From: Terriglobia bacterium | GTDB lineage: Bacteria; Acidobacteriota; Terriglobia; JAIQFV01 | Assembly (NCBI GenBank): GCA_020072965.1 | Contig: JAIQFY010000059.1 | Location: forward strand, 1-34,572 | Direction: 5' to 3' | Length of the DNA: 34,572 nt | Part shown: piece after piece, positions 26,618-34,572 of the stretch | Numbering within the stretch: the stretch's first letter is position 1 | How the letters are laid out: each line of letters starts with the position of its first letter | Program-made: the position numbers and the translations under genes | The notes under the pieces: model-generated | Database searches by the model: none | What the model saw: only the letters and a program-made list of their open reading frames with translations | What the model was told of the DNA's origin: nothing

Positions 26618-27582
26618 GCCAGTGGATATGGATCAGTTGGGAAAAACATCGGAGAACGCAGTGTCTATCCGCGGACCTGGGAATAAGACTCTTTGAAAAA
26701 TCGATTGATCTGCCCAGATGGATCAAACATCCATATTTATTGTTGTGGACACTTCAGGTTCTTATTAGGAATCGACCAAGTGGAGTTGTCGTCCAGAATC
26801 CATCCGTCGTTCTTGGGGCGTGGGCAGTGTTATTGAAGAGAGTGTTTCGGTATGTCCTGGTTGTGGATGCCCACAATGAAGGAATAGCCCCCTTCCTCCC
26901 GAGGTGGAGTCGGCTGTATTTTATCTATCGTTTTATTCAGAGGGGCGCCGAGCTTACCATCGTGACCAATTCGCGTTTGGCAGAAACGGTCGAGCGGCAA
27001 GGAGGCTCCCCGTTTGTTCTCGAAGATAAACTACCTGCTTTTCCAATTGGGAAAGGGATGGATTTGGAAGGGAAGGTCAATATTGTATGCATTTCAACCT
27101 TTGCAAAGGACGAGCCCTACCGAGAGGTCATCGAAGCCTCAAGGATGTTGGTCGGTCATTGCCATATTTATATGACTGGAAATTTCCGAAAGATCCCAGG
27201 TATTCAGACCGACCGCTTACCTTCGAATTTGACCTTGACAGGGTATTTATCGAACGGCGATTACATCATGCTACTAAGAAGTGCTGACATCATCCTGGAT
27301 CTGACTTACATGGACGATTGCCTTGTCTGTGGCGCCTATGAAGCGGTATCGTCGGAGAAGCCAGTGATCCTGACCGACACGGCTGCGCTCAGGAATTACT
27401 TCCACCAGGGGACCGTGTTTACAAGGAATACTGCGCAAGAGATTTCTGAGGCCGTAAGGTTGGCGATTTCACAGTTGCCAAGCCTCAGGGAAGATGTCAA
27501 AGCTCTTAAAAAAGGATTGGAGATTCAGTGGGCCGCTCGGAGAAATGAGCTTGTTTCGCGTTTAAGCAGCTTGGTGCATTAG
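26614..27582 (+). CDS. Putative glycosyltransferase, GT-B fold (GT4-like)
   Basis: A 322-residue protein with a two-domain GT-B appearance but weaker signatures than its neighbours. VVVDAHNEGIAPFLPRWSR-like residues (about 85-102) end the N-terminal domain. The C-terminal domain has TLTGYLSNGDYIMLLRSADI, then ILDLTYMDDCLVCGAYEAVSSEKPV, in the place of the usual E-x7-E region. It is about 60 residues shorter than typical GT4 enzymes. The start overlaps the upstream stop (ATGA), so it is co-translated with the preceding transferase. It may add a modified or unusual sugar. Confidence 0.7.
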   Translation: MSQWIWISWEKHRRTQCLSADLGIRLFEKSIDLPRWIKHPYLLLWTLQVLIRNRPSGVVVQNPSVVLGAWAVLLKRVFRYVLVVDAHNEGIAPFLPRWSRLYFIYRFIQRGAELTIVTNSRLAETVERQGGSPFVLEDKLPAFPIGKGMDLEGKVNIVCISTFAKDEPYREVIEASRMLVGHCHIYMTGNFRKIPGIQTDRLPSNLTLTGYLSNGDYIMLLRSADIILDLTYMDDCLVCGAYEAVSSEKPVILTDTAALRNYFHQGTVFTRNTAQEISEAVRLAISQLPSLREDVKALKKGLEIQWAARRNELVSRLSSLVH

Positions 27583-27617
27583 TCTGGAATCTTCGTCACG
27601 GCAACCATTTAAATGCT

Positions 27618-29507
27618 ATGTGCGGAATCGTCGGATCTTACCAATTTGATCAACAGAAAAGGGCCGATCCAGCCCTTCTCTTGAAGATGTGCGATAGGCT
27701 GAGACATCGGGGTCCAGACGACCAGGGACAATACACCTGGCAAAATGCCGGGCTGGGGGCAAGGAGGTTGAGCATTATCGGAGTTGAAACAGGACACCAA
27801 CCCATCCCGAACGAGGACAAATCACTATGGGTCGTTCAGAATGGAGAGATTTATAACTACCTCGAAATCAAAGATGAGTTGGTCAAGAAAGGACACAAAT
27901 TCACCACTACCTCCGACACGGAGTGCATTGTCCACCTCTACGAGGAATATGGTGAAGACTGCGTCAGGCACTTGCGGGGGATGTTTGCCTTTGCCATATT
28001 GAACCAGAGAGAGAACAGCCTGTTCATTGCCCGCGACAGATTGGGCATTAAGCCTCTCTTCTATTCCATGCAAGGAGACAGGATCCTCTTCGCATCCGAG
28101 ATGAAGGCTCTTCTCGAGGACGAGACTTTGTCGCGGGAAATTGATTTTTCGGCTCTGGATGCCTTCTTCACTTATTCCTACATCCCCTCTCCATTGACCA
28201 TATTCAAGAACATCAGGAAACTCGAGGCTGGCCAGTGGATTCGATGCGATTCGAGCGGCATCAAAATCGAGAGGTACTGGGATTTTGAGTTCCATCCCGA
28301 CCTTAGGAAGAGCGAAGCGGACTTCACCCATGAATTCACTCATTTGTTCGATGAAACGGTCAAATCCCACCTGATGAGTGAAGTACCATTGGGGGTTTTT
28401 CTGAGCGGGGGAGTGGATTCCGGGATGGTCGTCGCCTCCATGGCGCGCAGCAGCTCTTCTCCAGTGCGCGCTTTCACGATGGGATTTGGCGGCCGGATTG
28501 GCGGCTATCTGGACGAGCGCGCGTTTGCCAAGCAGGTTGCCGGAAGATACGGAGTTGAATACCACGAATTTGAGGTCCAGCCTCACTTGGAGGATATCAT
28601 TGACTTCATCGTCGAGTCGTTTGACGAGCCGTTTGCCGATGACTCCGTGATTCCCACTTATTACATCTGCAAGTTGGCAAAGCAGCATGTGACGGTTGCT
28701 TTGACCGGGTTGGGAGGGGATGAGCTGTTCGGGGGCTATGAGCGTTACCTGGGGCTGGCCTTAAGCGATCATTATCAGAGGATCCCAGCGGTGCTGAGGC
28801 GCGGGATTGTCCGGCCTCTGATCGGTATGCTGCCAGAACAGTCAAGTGGTCACTACCGAATCAATCACCTCAAACGCTTTGTCCGTTCGGCTGACGAGAA
28901 TCCTGCGGACCGGTACGGGGGCTACTTGTCTGTGCTGGACGAAAAGACGAGACGCGAGTTTTATTCCGAGGAGGTTTTGGAACAACTGCGGCCGGCAGAG
29001 ACCGAACGTCTGGCCACCCAGCATTTTGCTTCATCGAACGCGAAGGATCTGCTGGATCGGGCCATGTACCAGGACTTGAAAATGTATCTTCCGGACGATA
29101 TCCTGGCGCTCTCTGACCGTCTGAGTATGCACCATTCCCTGGAGTTGAGGGTTCCTTTCGTGGACCACAAGCTGGTCGAATTTTGTGCCACCATCCCCTC
29201 CGGCATGAAGATTCGTGGACTCAAAAAGAAGTATCTCCTGAAGAAGATGGCCAGGGAATTTTTGCCCCCGGAGGTGATCAATCATAGAAAACAAGGATTC
29301 GGTTCCCCTATGGCTTCGTGGCTGAGAAATGATCTGAAGGACTATTCAGAAGAACTGCTCTCTCCGAGCAACTTGCGCAAGCATGGGTTGTTTAAACAGG
29401 ACTTCGCGAAGAAGATTCTCCAAGAGCACATTGGGGGGCGGGAATTGAACGACAAGCTCATCTTTTCGTTGATGATTTTTCAGAAATGGTACGAGATGTA
29501 TTGCTAG
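27618..29507 (+). CDS. AsnB-like glutamine-dependent amidotransferase
   Basis: A 629-residue class II amidotransferase with an asparagine synthetase domain. Cys2 (MCGIVG) is the glutaminase nucleophile, with RLS (50-52), NGEIYN (75-80) and D100 for glutamine binding. The synthetase PP-loop is LSGGVDSG (262-269), and LTGLGGDELFGGY follows. The length and context match the XrtA-associated amidotransferases (TIGR03108-like). Related enzymes in O-antigen loci (WbpS, WbtH) amidate uronic acids, so here it probably forms a carboxamide on an EPS sugar. It starts 35 bases after the transferase gene and has no clear ribosome site. It is the last plus-strand gene of the main run. Confidence 0.88.
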   Translation: MCGIVGSYQFDQQKRADPALLLKMCDRLRHRGPDDQGQYTWQNAGLGARRLSIIGVETGHQPIPNEDKSLWVVQNGEIYNYLEIKDELVKKGHKFTTTSDTECIVHLYEEYGEDCVRHLRGMFAFAILNQRENSLFIARDRLGIKPLFYSMQGDRILFASEMKALLEDETLSREIDFSALDAFFTYSYIPSPLTIFKNIRKLEAGQWIRCDSSGIKIERYWDFEFHPDLRKSEADFTHEFTHLFDETVKSHLMSEVPLGVFLSGGVDSGMVVASMARSSSSPVRAFTMGFGGRIGGYLDERAFAKQVAGRYGVEYHEFEVQPHLEDIIDFIVESFDEPFADDSVIPTYYICKLAKQHVTVALTGLGGDELFGGYERYLGLALSDHYQRIPAVLRRGIVRPLIGMLPEQSSGHYRINHLKRFVRSADENPADRYGGYLSVLDEKTRREFYSEEVLEQLRPAETERLATQHFASSNAKDLLDRAMYQDLKMYLPDDILALSDRLSMHHSLELRVPFVDHKLVEFCATIPSGMKIRGLKKKYLLKKMAREFLPPEVINHRKQGFGSPMASWLRNDLKDYSEELLSPSNLRKHGLFKQDFAKKILQEHIGGRELNDKLIFSLMIFQKWYEMYC

Positions 29508-29656
29508 AATTGAGGGCGGGGTGGCCAAATGACGACGGGCCGTGGCATCGCTCTTCCAAGATGTTGAACAGATGTTTCAGCCTATGGTTCACTTGAGAGT
29601 GCTAAGCGGAATGTTTGATAATCGGGTGGCTCAGGAGGATTAAGTTCTCGGCTCCT

Positions 29657-30751
29657 TTATTGCACCGTAAGGTGGGCGGGGATTTGCACTCCTCCGGTTG
29701 ACGTCAGTTGGAATCCGCTGGGGTTCACGTTGTTGCTGGAATCAAAAACATACAAATACTTGTTCGTCAAGGAAGTCAGCGCTCCCTGGTTTAATGTGAC
29801 CGTAATTGAACCCGAACCCCAGGCTGTCGGCAATTGAATTGTCGGGTCAGTGCAAGCCGCATAGGTGGAGGCGCTGCACACCATGACTCGAGCCCATGTC
29901 ATGTCGCCATAGATATCTTTCGCCCATACCCTGTTATTGTTTGACCAGGCAGGATTCCAGGGATCAGCGAGCATGTTTTCATTTTCCATCAGATAAACAT
30001 AATTACGAGTCAGTGGTTTACTTCCGGTAGCGGAGGAACATGTATTAAAACCCGATACGCTACATTTGAGCGCCCCGTCTCTCCTGAAATTGAATTGGCC
30101 ACCGCCAGAGCCACATGCACTGCCCCCTCTGAGAAAGTACTCTTCAGCATGCCAATTGGTGTCTGAGAGTGCCATGTTTGGATTGAAGTCTCCGGTACAG
30201 TACCCACCCACTGTTTGCTCCAACTCAACAATGAACGCCCCTTCGTAATTATGTGCTCCGGCGTCGGGAGTCGCATTTCCACCCCTCCCGTTATCGGCCC
30301 AGATTCTAAAATCCTTCTGGTTTTGACTCGATTGGCTTGCCGTGAAGTTCGCCATCTGTCGACGATAGGTATAAACGAAAGATGATCCAGTCGTCGCTAC
30401 CCATGTATCGGTAAGCTCAAGTCCCCATGCCAGTGAATTTCCATCGGGTGCTACTCCCGTGCTGGCTTTGCATGTTCCACCGTTATCACTGGACCAAGCC
30501 ATGTTTTCAACCGAATTCCATGCTCTGGCAATACTGGGCCCATCAGGATTCAGGCTAGTCCTGCAACTCGCATAGACTTTAGGGGCCGCAGGACTCTTGG
30601 CACCGAAGTTGGCACCCGCGATCGTCAGTGTCGCTCCATCCGCCGGACTGCCAGACACAGAATCAATCCTCGGCTGGGCGAGCGTCAGACTGCAAGCTGA
30701 TACAAGGCTGATGAACAATCCGGTCACATGCTTGAATCTCAGCAATGACAT
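29657..30751 (-). CDS. Secreted protein, IPT-like N-terminus plus polysaccharide-lyase/lectin-like domain
   Basis: A 364-residue exported protein of unknown function. Residues 1-26 form a signal peptide (cleavage near LAQ); VSAC (17-20) could also be a lipobox. Residues 28-60 (RIDSVSGSPADGATLTIAGANFG) look like the start of an IPT/TIG domain. The body has YTYRRQM (128-134), DTNWH (197-201), YGDMTWARVMV (281-291) and KYLYVFD (331-337), resembling the beta-sandwich of heparin-lyase-like (PF14099) proteins; that fold is inference. It aligns end to end with the plus-strand protein at 32021-33061. The ATG at 30751 has AGGA five bases upstream and is preferred over the ATG at 30763. It is convergent with asnB. 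Confidence 0.7.
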   Translation of the reverse strand: MSLLRFKHVTGLFISLVSACSLTLAQPRIDSVSGSPADGATLTIAGANFGAKSPAAPKVYASCRTSLNPDGPSIARAWNSVENMAWSSDNGGTCKASTGVAPDGNSLAWGLELTDTWVATTGSSFVYTYRRQMANFTASQSSQNQKDFRIWADNGRGGNATPDAGAHNYEGAFIVELEQTVGGYCTGDFNPNMALSDTNWHAEEYFLRGGSACGSGGGQFNFRRDGALKCSVSGFNTCSSATGSKPLTRNYVYLMENENMLADPWNPAWSNNNRVWAKDIYGDMTWARVMVCSASTYAACTDPTIQLPTAWGSGSITVTLNQGALTSLTNKYLYVFDSSNNVNPSGFQLTSTGGVQIPAHLTVQ

Positions 30752-30780
30752 TTGAGTCCTCATCTCATTGTTATCGAAAG

Positions 30781-30805
30781 TCTCGAATCAGGGGCTCATT
30801 CGAGA
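30781..30805 (-). promoter_or_regulatory. Hairpin in the 5' region of the minus-strand secreted protein gene
   Basis: TCTCGAAT (30781-30788) and ATTCGAGA (30798-30805) form a perfect 8-bp stem with a 9-base loop, 30 bases upstream of the start codon. On the minus strand, TATATT (30823-30828) and TTGCAT (30845-30850), 16 bases apart, are a weak promoter candidate, so the hairpin would lie at or near the start of the transcript. It could be an operator or RNA hairpin. No T-run follows. Confidence 0.3.
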
Positions 30806-31829
30806 GCATCCGATCCCTGATGAATATAGCATCAACGATTTGAAATGCAACCATGACGCGCTGATCAGCTTAATGGCCTAATGGAAATCGATGAGTGACA
30901 CGCGTCACAGGTTCCCTGAAATTTCTCGGTTGGCAGAAGGCAACAAGACCAGGATCGTCTCACGACCCGCGGTGGCCCTCCCGACTTACAAGCTGACTTC
31001 CTGATGGCTTCATTACGGCCTCGACCACACTACTATACTTGATGGATGATGAAATTCAAACCGCTCTTACACTGTTCTTCGCGTTCTTGTTCATCACGTG
31101 GGTAGAAGGAGTCTTACCAGGCAAAACTGGAATCCCTGAGGAAAAAACACACTGACCCTTTTTGAGTCTCAACGAGAATTGCATTTTTTGAGCCAAAACA
31201 TCGATTTTAGTAAATCATGTTTTATCAACGTGATGTGAGACTTTCAAAATGCGCTTCAGTATTCGCCGGAAGTGAAAGGGGAAGAATTCCCTGATTCTTG
31301 CGCCGGTGCGTAAAACATCAGCACAGCATAATCTTTGATAGGAGACAATATCAAGGTAAATGCTAACTCTGAATGGCAGCGGGGGGGGATCGGGTGCCAC
31401 TGCGTATGAAGAGACCCCCGGAATCAAGCGGGTCGACAAATGAGACCTTGCTTGAACGGAGGCTGCGGATAACTGGGATTAACTCCGGCCTGATGATGGA
31501 GTATTCTTTGCTGATTAGGCTGGATGGTTGTCGGAGACCCGTGCGGGCGCGAATTCTCAATACCAGGCATCTTATTTAGAAAACCCTTACAGGGTTTGGG
31601 TGCCCCATGTGATGGGTCGCCCCAGGGCGCTGCCCTGGGCTCTTGAAGGTTGCCCTTTCAGGGCATGGGCGCTGGAGCAGCCACCCTTGGCGTTGAGAAT
31701 TTATTACGTGTTGGCTCGGGGTTCTAGGTGGTGACTCTTCGAACCCGCCCCCGCGGGTTCGCTCTTTATGCACGCCATTTCCGGAGCGCCCTTATTTGCA
31801 TTGTTAAAAATTTGCAAAGATTCCAAGAT
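30806..31829. other. Gap between the two secreted-protein genes, partly repeats
   Basis: No convincing gene in about 1 kb. An inverted repeat GTGAC-ACGC-GTCAC (about 30895-30908) could be an operator. The REP-like family reappears at 31581-31665: an AAACCCT-TAC-AGGGTTT stem (31581-31597), hairpin B at 31621-31639, then a TTGCCCTTTCAGGGCA hairpin. AACCCGC-CCC-GCGGGTT (about 31742-31758) is a form of the third hairpin of that family. TTTGCA and TGCAAA at about 31796-31818 are an inverted repeat before the downstream gene. Confidence 0.6.
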
Positions 31830-32024
31830 ATGTTGATAAGGAGAAAAGCACCTGCAGCTTCAAGAGAGTCTCGGGAGAGGATACTTTCTCGTCGTGGTGA
31901 AAGAGCATTGGCGAACTCAACCGATGTTATGATACCGCAGCCTGTCGTGGCGGGTGAATTCAGAAGCGCGGGAGACTGGGCTGGAATGCTTGAGGCCAGG
32001 AAAAGGGGGGGTGGATATTCTTGA
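31830..32024 (+). CDS. Possible small protein coupled to the secreted-protein gene
   Basis: A 64-residue open frame (MLIRRKAPAAS..., basic N-terminus, no recognised domain) whose TGA stop overlaps the TTG start of the secreted-protein gene (TTGA). The overlap suggests translational coupling, but there is no ribosome site before the ATG and the composition is unremarkable. It may be chance. Not recognised. Confidence 0.2.
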   Translation: MLIRRKAPAASRESRERILSRRGERALANSTDVMIPQPVVAGEFRSAGDWAGMLEARKRGGGYS

Positions 32025-33061
32025 AGGACATTAGAAGATCAGCGTTGGTTCTTATAGGAATGCTAGGGCTGGCTTCCCAGACGTTTGCGGGACCAGTTAT
32101 CACCCGAATCGTTGGGACTCTGACGCCCGGGGAAAGTCTTCGTATTATAGGAAATGGTTTTGGGACAAAGGAGCCGGCAAAGCCCTATGTTTGGGCCGAT
32201 TTTTCAAAAGACATCAATCCCAGCCCTTTGGGTATCAAGACGCGATGGGATTTGATTCAGAATATCGGCTGGTCTCCGGATGATGGAGGCACGGCCAAGT
32301 CCAATAATGGCAAGTGGGCGAGCTGGACGCTGCGGGCCGACTTCAAGTATTGGACCGATGACGGCAGAAGGATTTACCTCTACAGGCGAACGAGGATGAA
32401 CTTTGTGATTACAAACGTCACGCAAAGCTGGGTCACCTGGATGATGTGGGCAGATATGAAAACCCCTGCTTTTGCCGTCGGTGCCAGCAGCGGAGGAGCG
32501 GGTACGATAGGTCTAACCCCGATGGCCCCGACCGGCTTCTGGTGCAATGAGCGGAATCCGACCACCCGGATCCCTGATACCAACTGGCACACCGAAGAAT
32601 TTATCTTTAAGTCCTCTTCAGCACCCGGTGTTTTCGATGGCTCGCTCGATATTCGTATGGATGGCCAATCCAGATGCAGTGGGAGTGTTATGACCCGAGA
32701 CGGACACAATCCCGGATTGATGAATAACAACTTCGTGGTCCATATGGTTGGAAATAACGTTGAAGGGTGGAATCCCCCCTGGGACCCAAATAATACGGGC
32801 TGGGCCGATGATGTGTACGCCGACACGACGTGGGCAAGAGTAATGGTTGGGAATGCTCCCAGGTATCAGGCATGCACCCGTTTAGTCCCGCAGATTCCAA
32901 CGGGGTGGTCCGATACTTCAATTACTGTGATTGTAAATAAAGGCCCATTTAAAGACCTGTGCAGTTCCTACCTGTATGTGGTCGATGAGAAGGGGGATGT
33001 TAACAAAGAGGGATATCCTCTCTCTTCGAATTGCGAGAACTCAATGCCATCCAATCACTGA
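32021..33061 (+). CDS. Secreted protein, paralogue of the 29657-30751 product
   Basis: A 346-residue exported protein. The TTG start has GGGGGTGG six bases upstream and opens a clean signal peptide (MKDIRRSALVLIGMLGLASQ, cleavage after TFA). Residues 27-60 (ITRIVGTLTPGESLRIIGNG then FG) match an IPT/TIG-like strand pattern. The body carries YLYRRTRM (119-126), DTNWH (186-190), GSLDIRMDG (207-215), YADTTWARVMV (266-276) and SSYLYVVD (315-322), all shared with its paralogue on the minus strand. The fold resembles heparin-lyase-like beta-sandwich proteins (inference). It may bind, cut or remodel the EPS outside the cell. No catalytic residues can be assigned with confidence. Confidence 0.75.
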   Translation: MKDIRRSALVLIGMLGLASQTFAGPVITRIVGTLTPGESLRIIGNGFGTKEPAKPYVWADFSKDINPSPLGIKTRWDLIQNIGWSPDDGGTAKSNNGKWASWTLRADFKYWTDDGRRIYLYRRTRMNFVITNVTQSWVTWMMWADMKTPAFAVGASSGGAGTIGLTPMAPTGFWCNERNPTTRIPDTNWHTEEFIFKSSSAPGVFDGSLDIRMDGQSRCSGSVMTRDGHNPGLMNNNFVVHMVGNNVEGWNPPWDPNNTGWADDVYADTTWARVMVGNAPRYQACTRLVPQIPTGWSDTSITVIVNKGPFKDLCSSYLYVVDEKGDVNKEGYPLSSNCENSMPSNH

Positions 33062-33338
33062 GGGGTTCGGTTATGAGAGAAACTTAAGGGAGTCTAGTGC
33101 CGCGAGGCGCATTGGTTTCCCTCTGCTGATATTCCTGTAATTCCCCGAGCCTTGGGCGCCAACCCGGCTGAGCTTTGGATTGAGGCCGGATTTGTCAATT
33201 CCGTGAAGAATAGAAGCCCCATTTTGCATGCTTCTTCTGGTTCATTGATCCTCGCGCACTTTTCCAAAGGTTTCTACTTTAGTCCGGTCTCTCTGTACCT
33301 GTTCAACAAACCTGCAATGGGAATAGGAGGAACTATTC

Positions 33339-33875
33339 ATGAGAGAAGTACTATTCAAGGCCCTGGGTTATTTGAACATTCTCTTCTATGCGCCAAGATT
33401 GACAAAATATTAACCAATCAGAATTCACGGTTTCTTGAGGCTGAAGAAATATAATGGGCTGGTTGAGATCGGGTACAGAACAACCATATGGCCCAGTGTA
33501 AAGTTTGCTGTGGGATCAAGCATTCCAGGGAGTCCTGCCAAGATCACGATTGGAGCCGGTTGTTCAATCGGCGACCGCACAGAGATTCATTGCTGCAGGA
33601 GCGTAAGTATCGGTAATGGAGTCCTGATTGCTTGGGAAGTGAATATCCTTGAGAATAACTATCACACCAATCTCGAGGGGACGATAAAATCGAAACCGAT
33701 TCGGATTGAGGACGCCGTCTGGATCGGCTGTAGAGCGATTATCCTCAGCGGGGTGACCATCGGTAAAGGGTCGATCGTCGGGGCTGGTTCGGTGGTAACA
33801 AAGGATGTTCCAGCTGGAAGCCTGGTCGCGGGGAATCCCGCAAGATTTGTTCGGACAACTGGCCCCTGGCGGTAG
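33339..33875 (+). pseudogene. Hexapeptide (left-handed beta-helix) acyltransferase with an in-frame stop
   Basis: ATG at 33339 has an excellent AGGAGG eight bases upstream and opens MREVLFKALGYLNILFYAPR, typical of the N-terminus of sugar O-acetyltransferases. Codon 25 is TAA (33411-33413). The frame then continues without a shift (PIRIHGFLRLKKYNGLVEIG) into a complete left-handed beta-helix with IGAGCSIGDRTEIH, a likely catalytic His in NNYHTNLEG, VWIGCRAIILSGVTIGKGSI and GNPARFV. A TTG at 33435 could restart translation and give a 146-residue protein with the whole catalytic core. It would acetylate an EPS sugar. This is either a recent nonsense mutation, reinitiation, or a sequencing error. 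Confidence 0.65.
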
Positions 33876-33879
33876 CCAC

Positions 33880-34572
33880 GAACGCGGAGCTCCCGCCACG
33901 ACGGGTTCACCTTCACGTCCTCAAATTCCGGATTAATCAATGAGGGTTTTCTGGGGGTTGTGTGCGTCACGGAAGGTGATGCATGCGCTGTTGCCCTGCA
34001 AGGGCAATCTTCAAGAGCCCAGGGCAACGCCCTGGGGGCGGCGCCCAGTGATTGATTCATGGTTTGCCCTGCAAGGGCAATCTTCAAGAGCCCAGGGCAA
34101 CGCCCTGGGGGCGGTGCCCAGTGATTGATTCATGGTTTGCCCTGCGAGGGCAATCTTCAAAAGCCCAGGGCAACGCCCTGGGGATGGCGCGCAAAGTTTG
34201 ATTTGTGATTTGCCCTGAAAGGGCAACCTTGGTTGTTCATTGCTGGCGCCGGGTTGTACAGGTCTGTCGCCCCGCCAGCGGGGCTTGGGATCTATTTTTT
34301 CAAGCGAAGCGCATCTCGACCCAGGGCGTTGCCCTGGGCTGATGAAGGAATCCCTTTCAGGGATTTGGTAATTCAGATTGTCCAGCCCCCACCTTATTGC
34401 CATTCGTGTGTGTCCCTTTTGCTAATGAGGGCCTTCTGGGAGGTGTATGCCGGAAGGAGGACAATGCCGTGTTGCCCTGCAAGGGCAATCTTCAAAAGCC
34501 CAGGGCATCGCCCTGGGGATGGCGCGCAGTGATTGATTCATGGTTTGCCCTGTAAGGGCAATCTGCACCTTC
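33880..34572. repeat. REP-like palindromic array, right end of the window, with 73-bp tandem units
   Basis: The same hairpin A and B family as at 1-2880, mostly in inverted orientation. Hairpin B lies at 34018, 34091, 34164 and 34499 (inverted) and 34320 (plus). Units begin with TTGCCCTGCAAGGGCAA-type hairpins at 33991, 34064, 34137 and 34210, an exact period of 73 bases, and again at 34472 and 34545 (73 apart). The spacer GTGATTGATTCATGGT recurs in most units. The lead-in near 33940 (ATGAGGGTTTTCTGGG) is repeated in diverged form near 34424. One plus-oriented unit has AATCCCT-TTC-AGGGATT. A degenerate CCCGCCACGACGGG hairpin lies near 33891. The array runs off the right edge. Confidence 0.9.

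Noticed and set aside
27825-28688. 287-codon minus-strand frame inside asnB
   Set aside because: It is a shadow of the strongly conserved amidotransferase gene on the other strand.
33152-33454. 100-codon plus-strand frame before the acyltransferase
   Set aside because: It overlaps the better-supported acyltransferase start at 33339 in another frame and has no domain or ribosome site.

Overview
The window is a long exopolysaccharide (EPS) biosynthesis and export locus from a Gram-negative bacterium, set in DNA very rich in palindromic repeats. The gene set resembles the XrtA/PEP-CTERM-associated EPS loci: a small export protein, a beta-barrel, a chain-length regulator, a separate tyrosine kinase, a TIGR03013-type sugar transferase, a DUF3473-type deacetylase and an AsnB-like amidotransferase. 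Moderate GC and several families of hairpin repeats in the gaps suggest an Acidobacteriota-like soil or sediment organism. No rRNA, tRNA or marker gene is present, so the taxonomy is an inference.

Layout. 1-2880 is an array of REP-like hairpins interrupted by a Y1 (REP-associated type) transposase on the minus strand. 2881-4076 has no convincing gene. It does hold a strong sigma70-type promoter (3457-3485), a long leader with a foldable element (3660-3774) and a terminator-like hairpin with a T-tract (3930-3971), all upstream of the first EPS gene. 4077-10096 is the export and initiation module: export protein, beta-barrel, Wzc-like co-polymerase, BY-kinase and phosphoglycosyl transferase. 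10607-15101 holds an XrtA-type deacetylase, a GT2, a second CE4 deacetylase and a GT4. 15935-20325 holds a Wzx flippase and two tandem PaaK/CapK-like adenylating enzymes. 20918-21982 is an M14-type metallo-carboxypeptidase homologue. 22718-29507 holds an O-antigen ligase/Wzy-type protein, three glycosyltransferases and an AsnB amidotransferase. 29657-33061 holds two paralogous secreted proteins on opposite strands, each with an IPT-like N-terminus and a lyase/lectin-like body. 33339-33875 is a hexapeptide acyltransferase with an in-frame stop. 33880-34572 is a second array of the same REP-like hairpins, mostly in the opposite orientation to the left array.

How it may work. The phosphoglycosyl transferase loads the first sugar on undecaprenyl phosphate, and the GT2/GT4 enzymes extend it. 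Deacetylases, AsnB and possibly the PaaK-like and M14 enzymes modify it. Wzx flips the unit and the Wzy-like protein polymerises it. The co-polymerase and kinase set chain length, and the export protein with the barrel carries the chain out. The two secreted proteins may bind or cut the product.

The observations most worth follow-up are the promoter/leader/terminator arrangement before the operon, the transposase with its hairpin arrays at both ends of the locus, the paired secreted proteins, and the PaaK/PaaK/M14 cassette.
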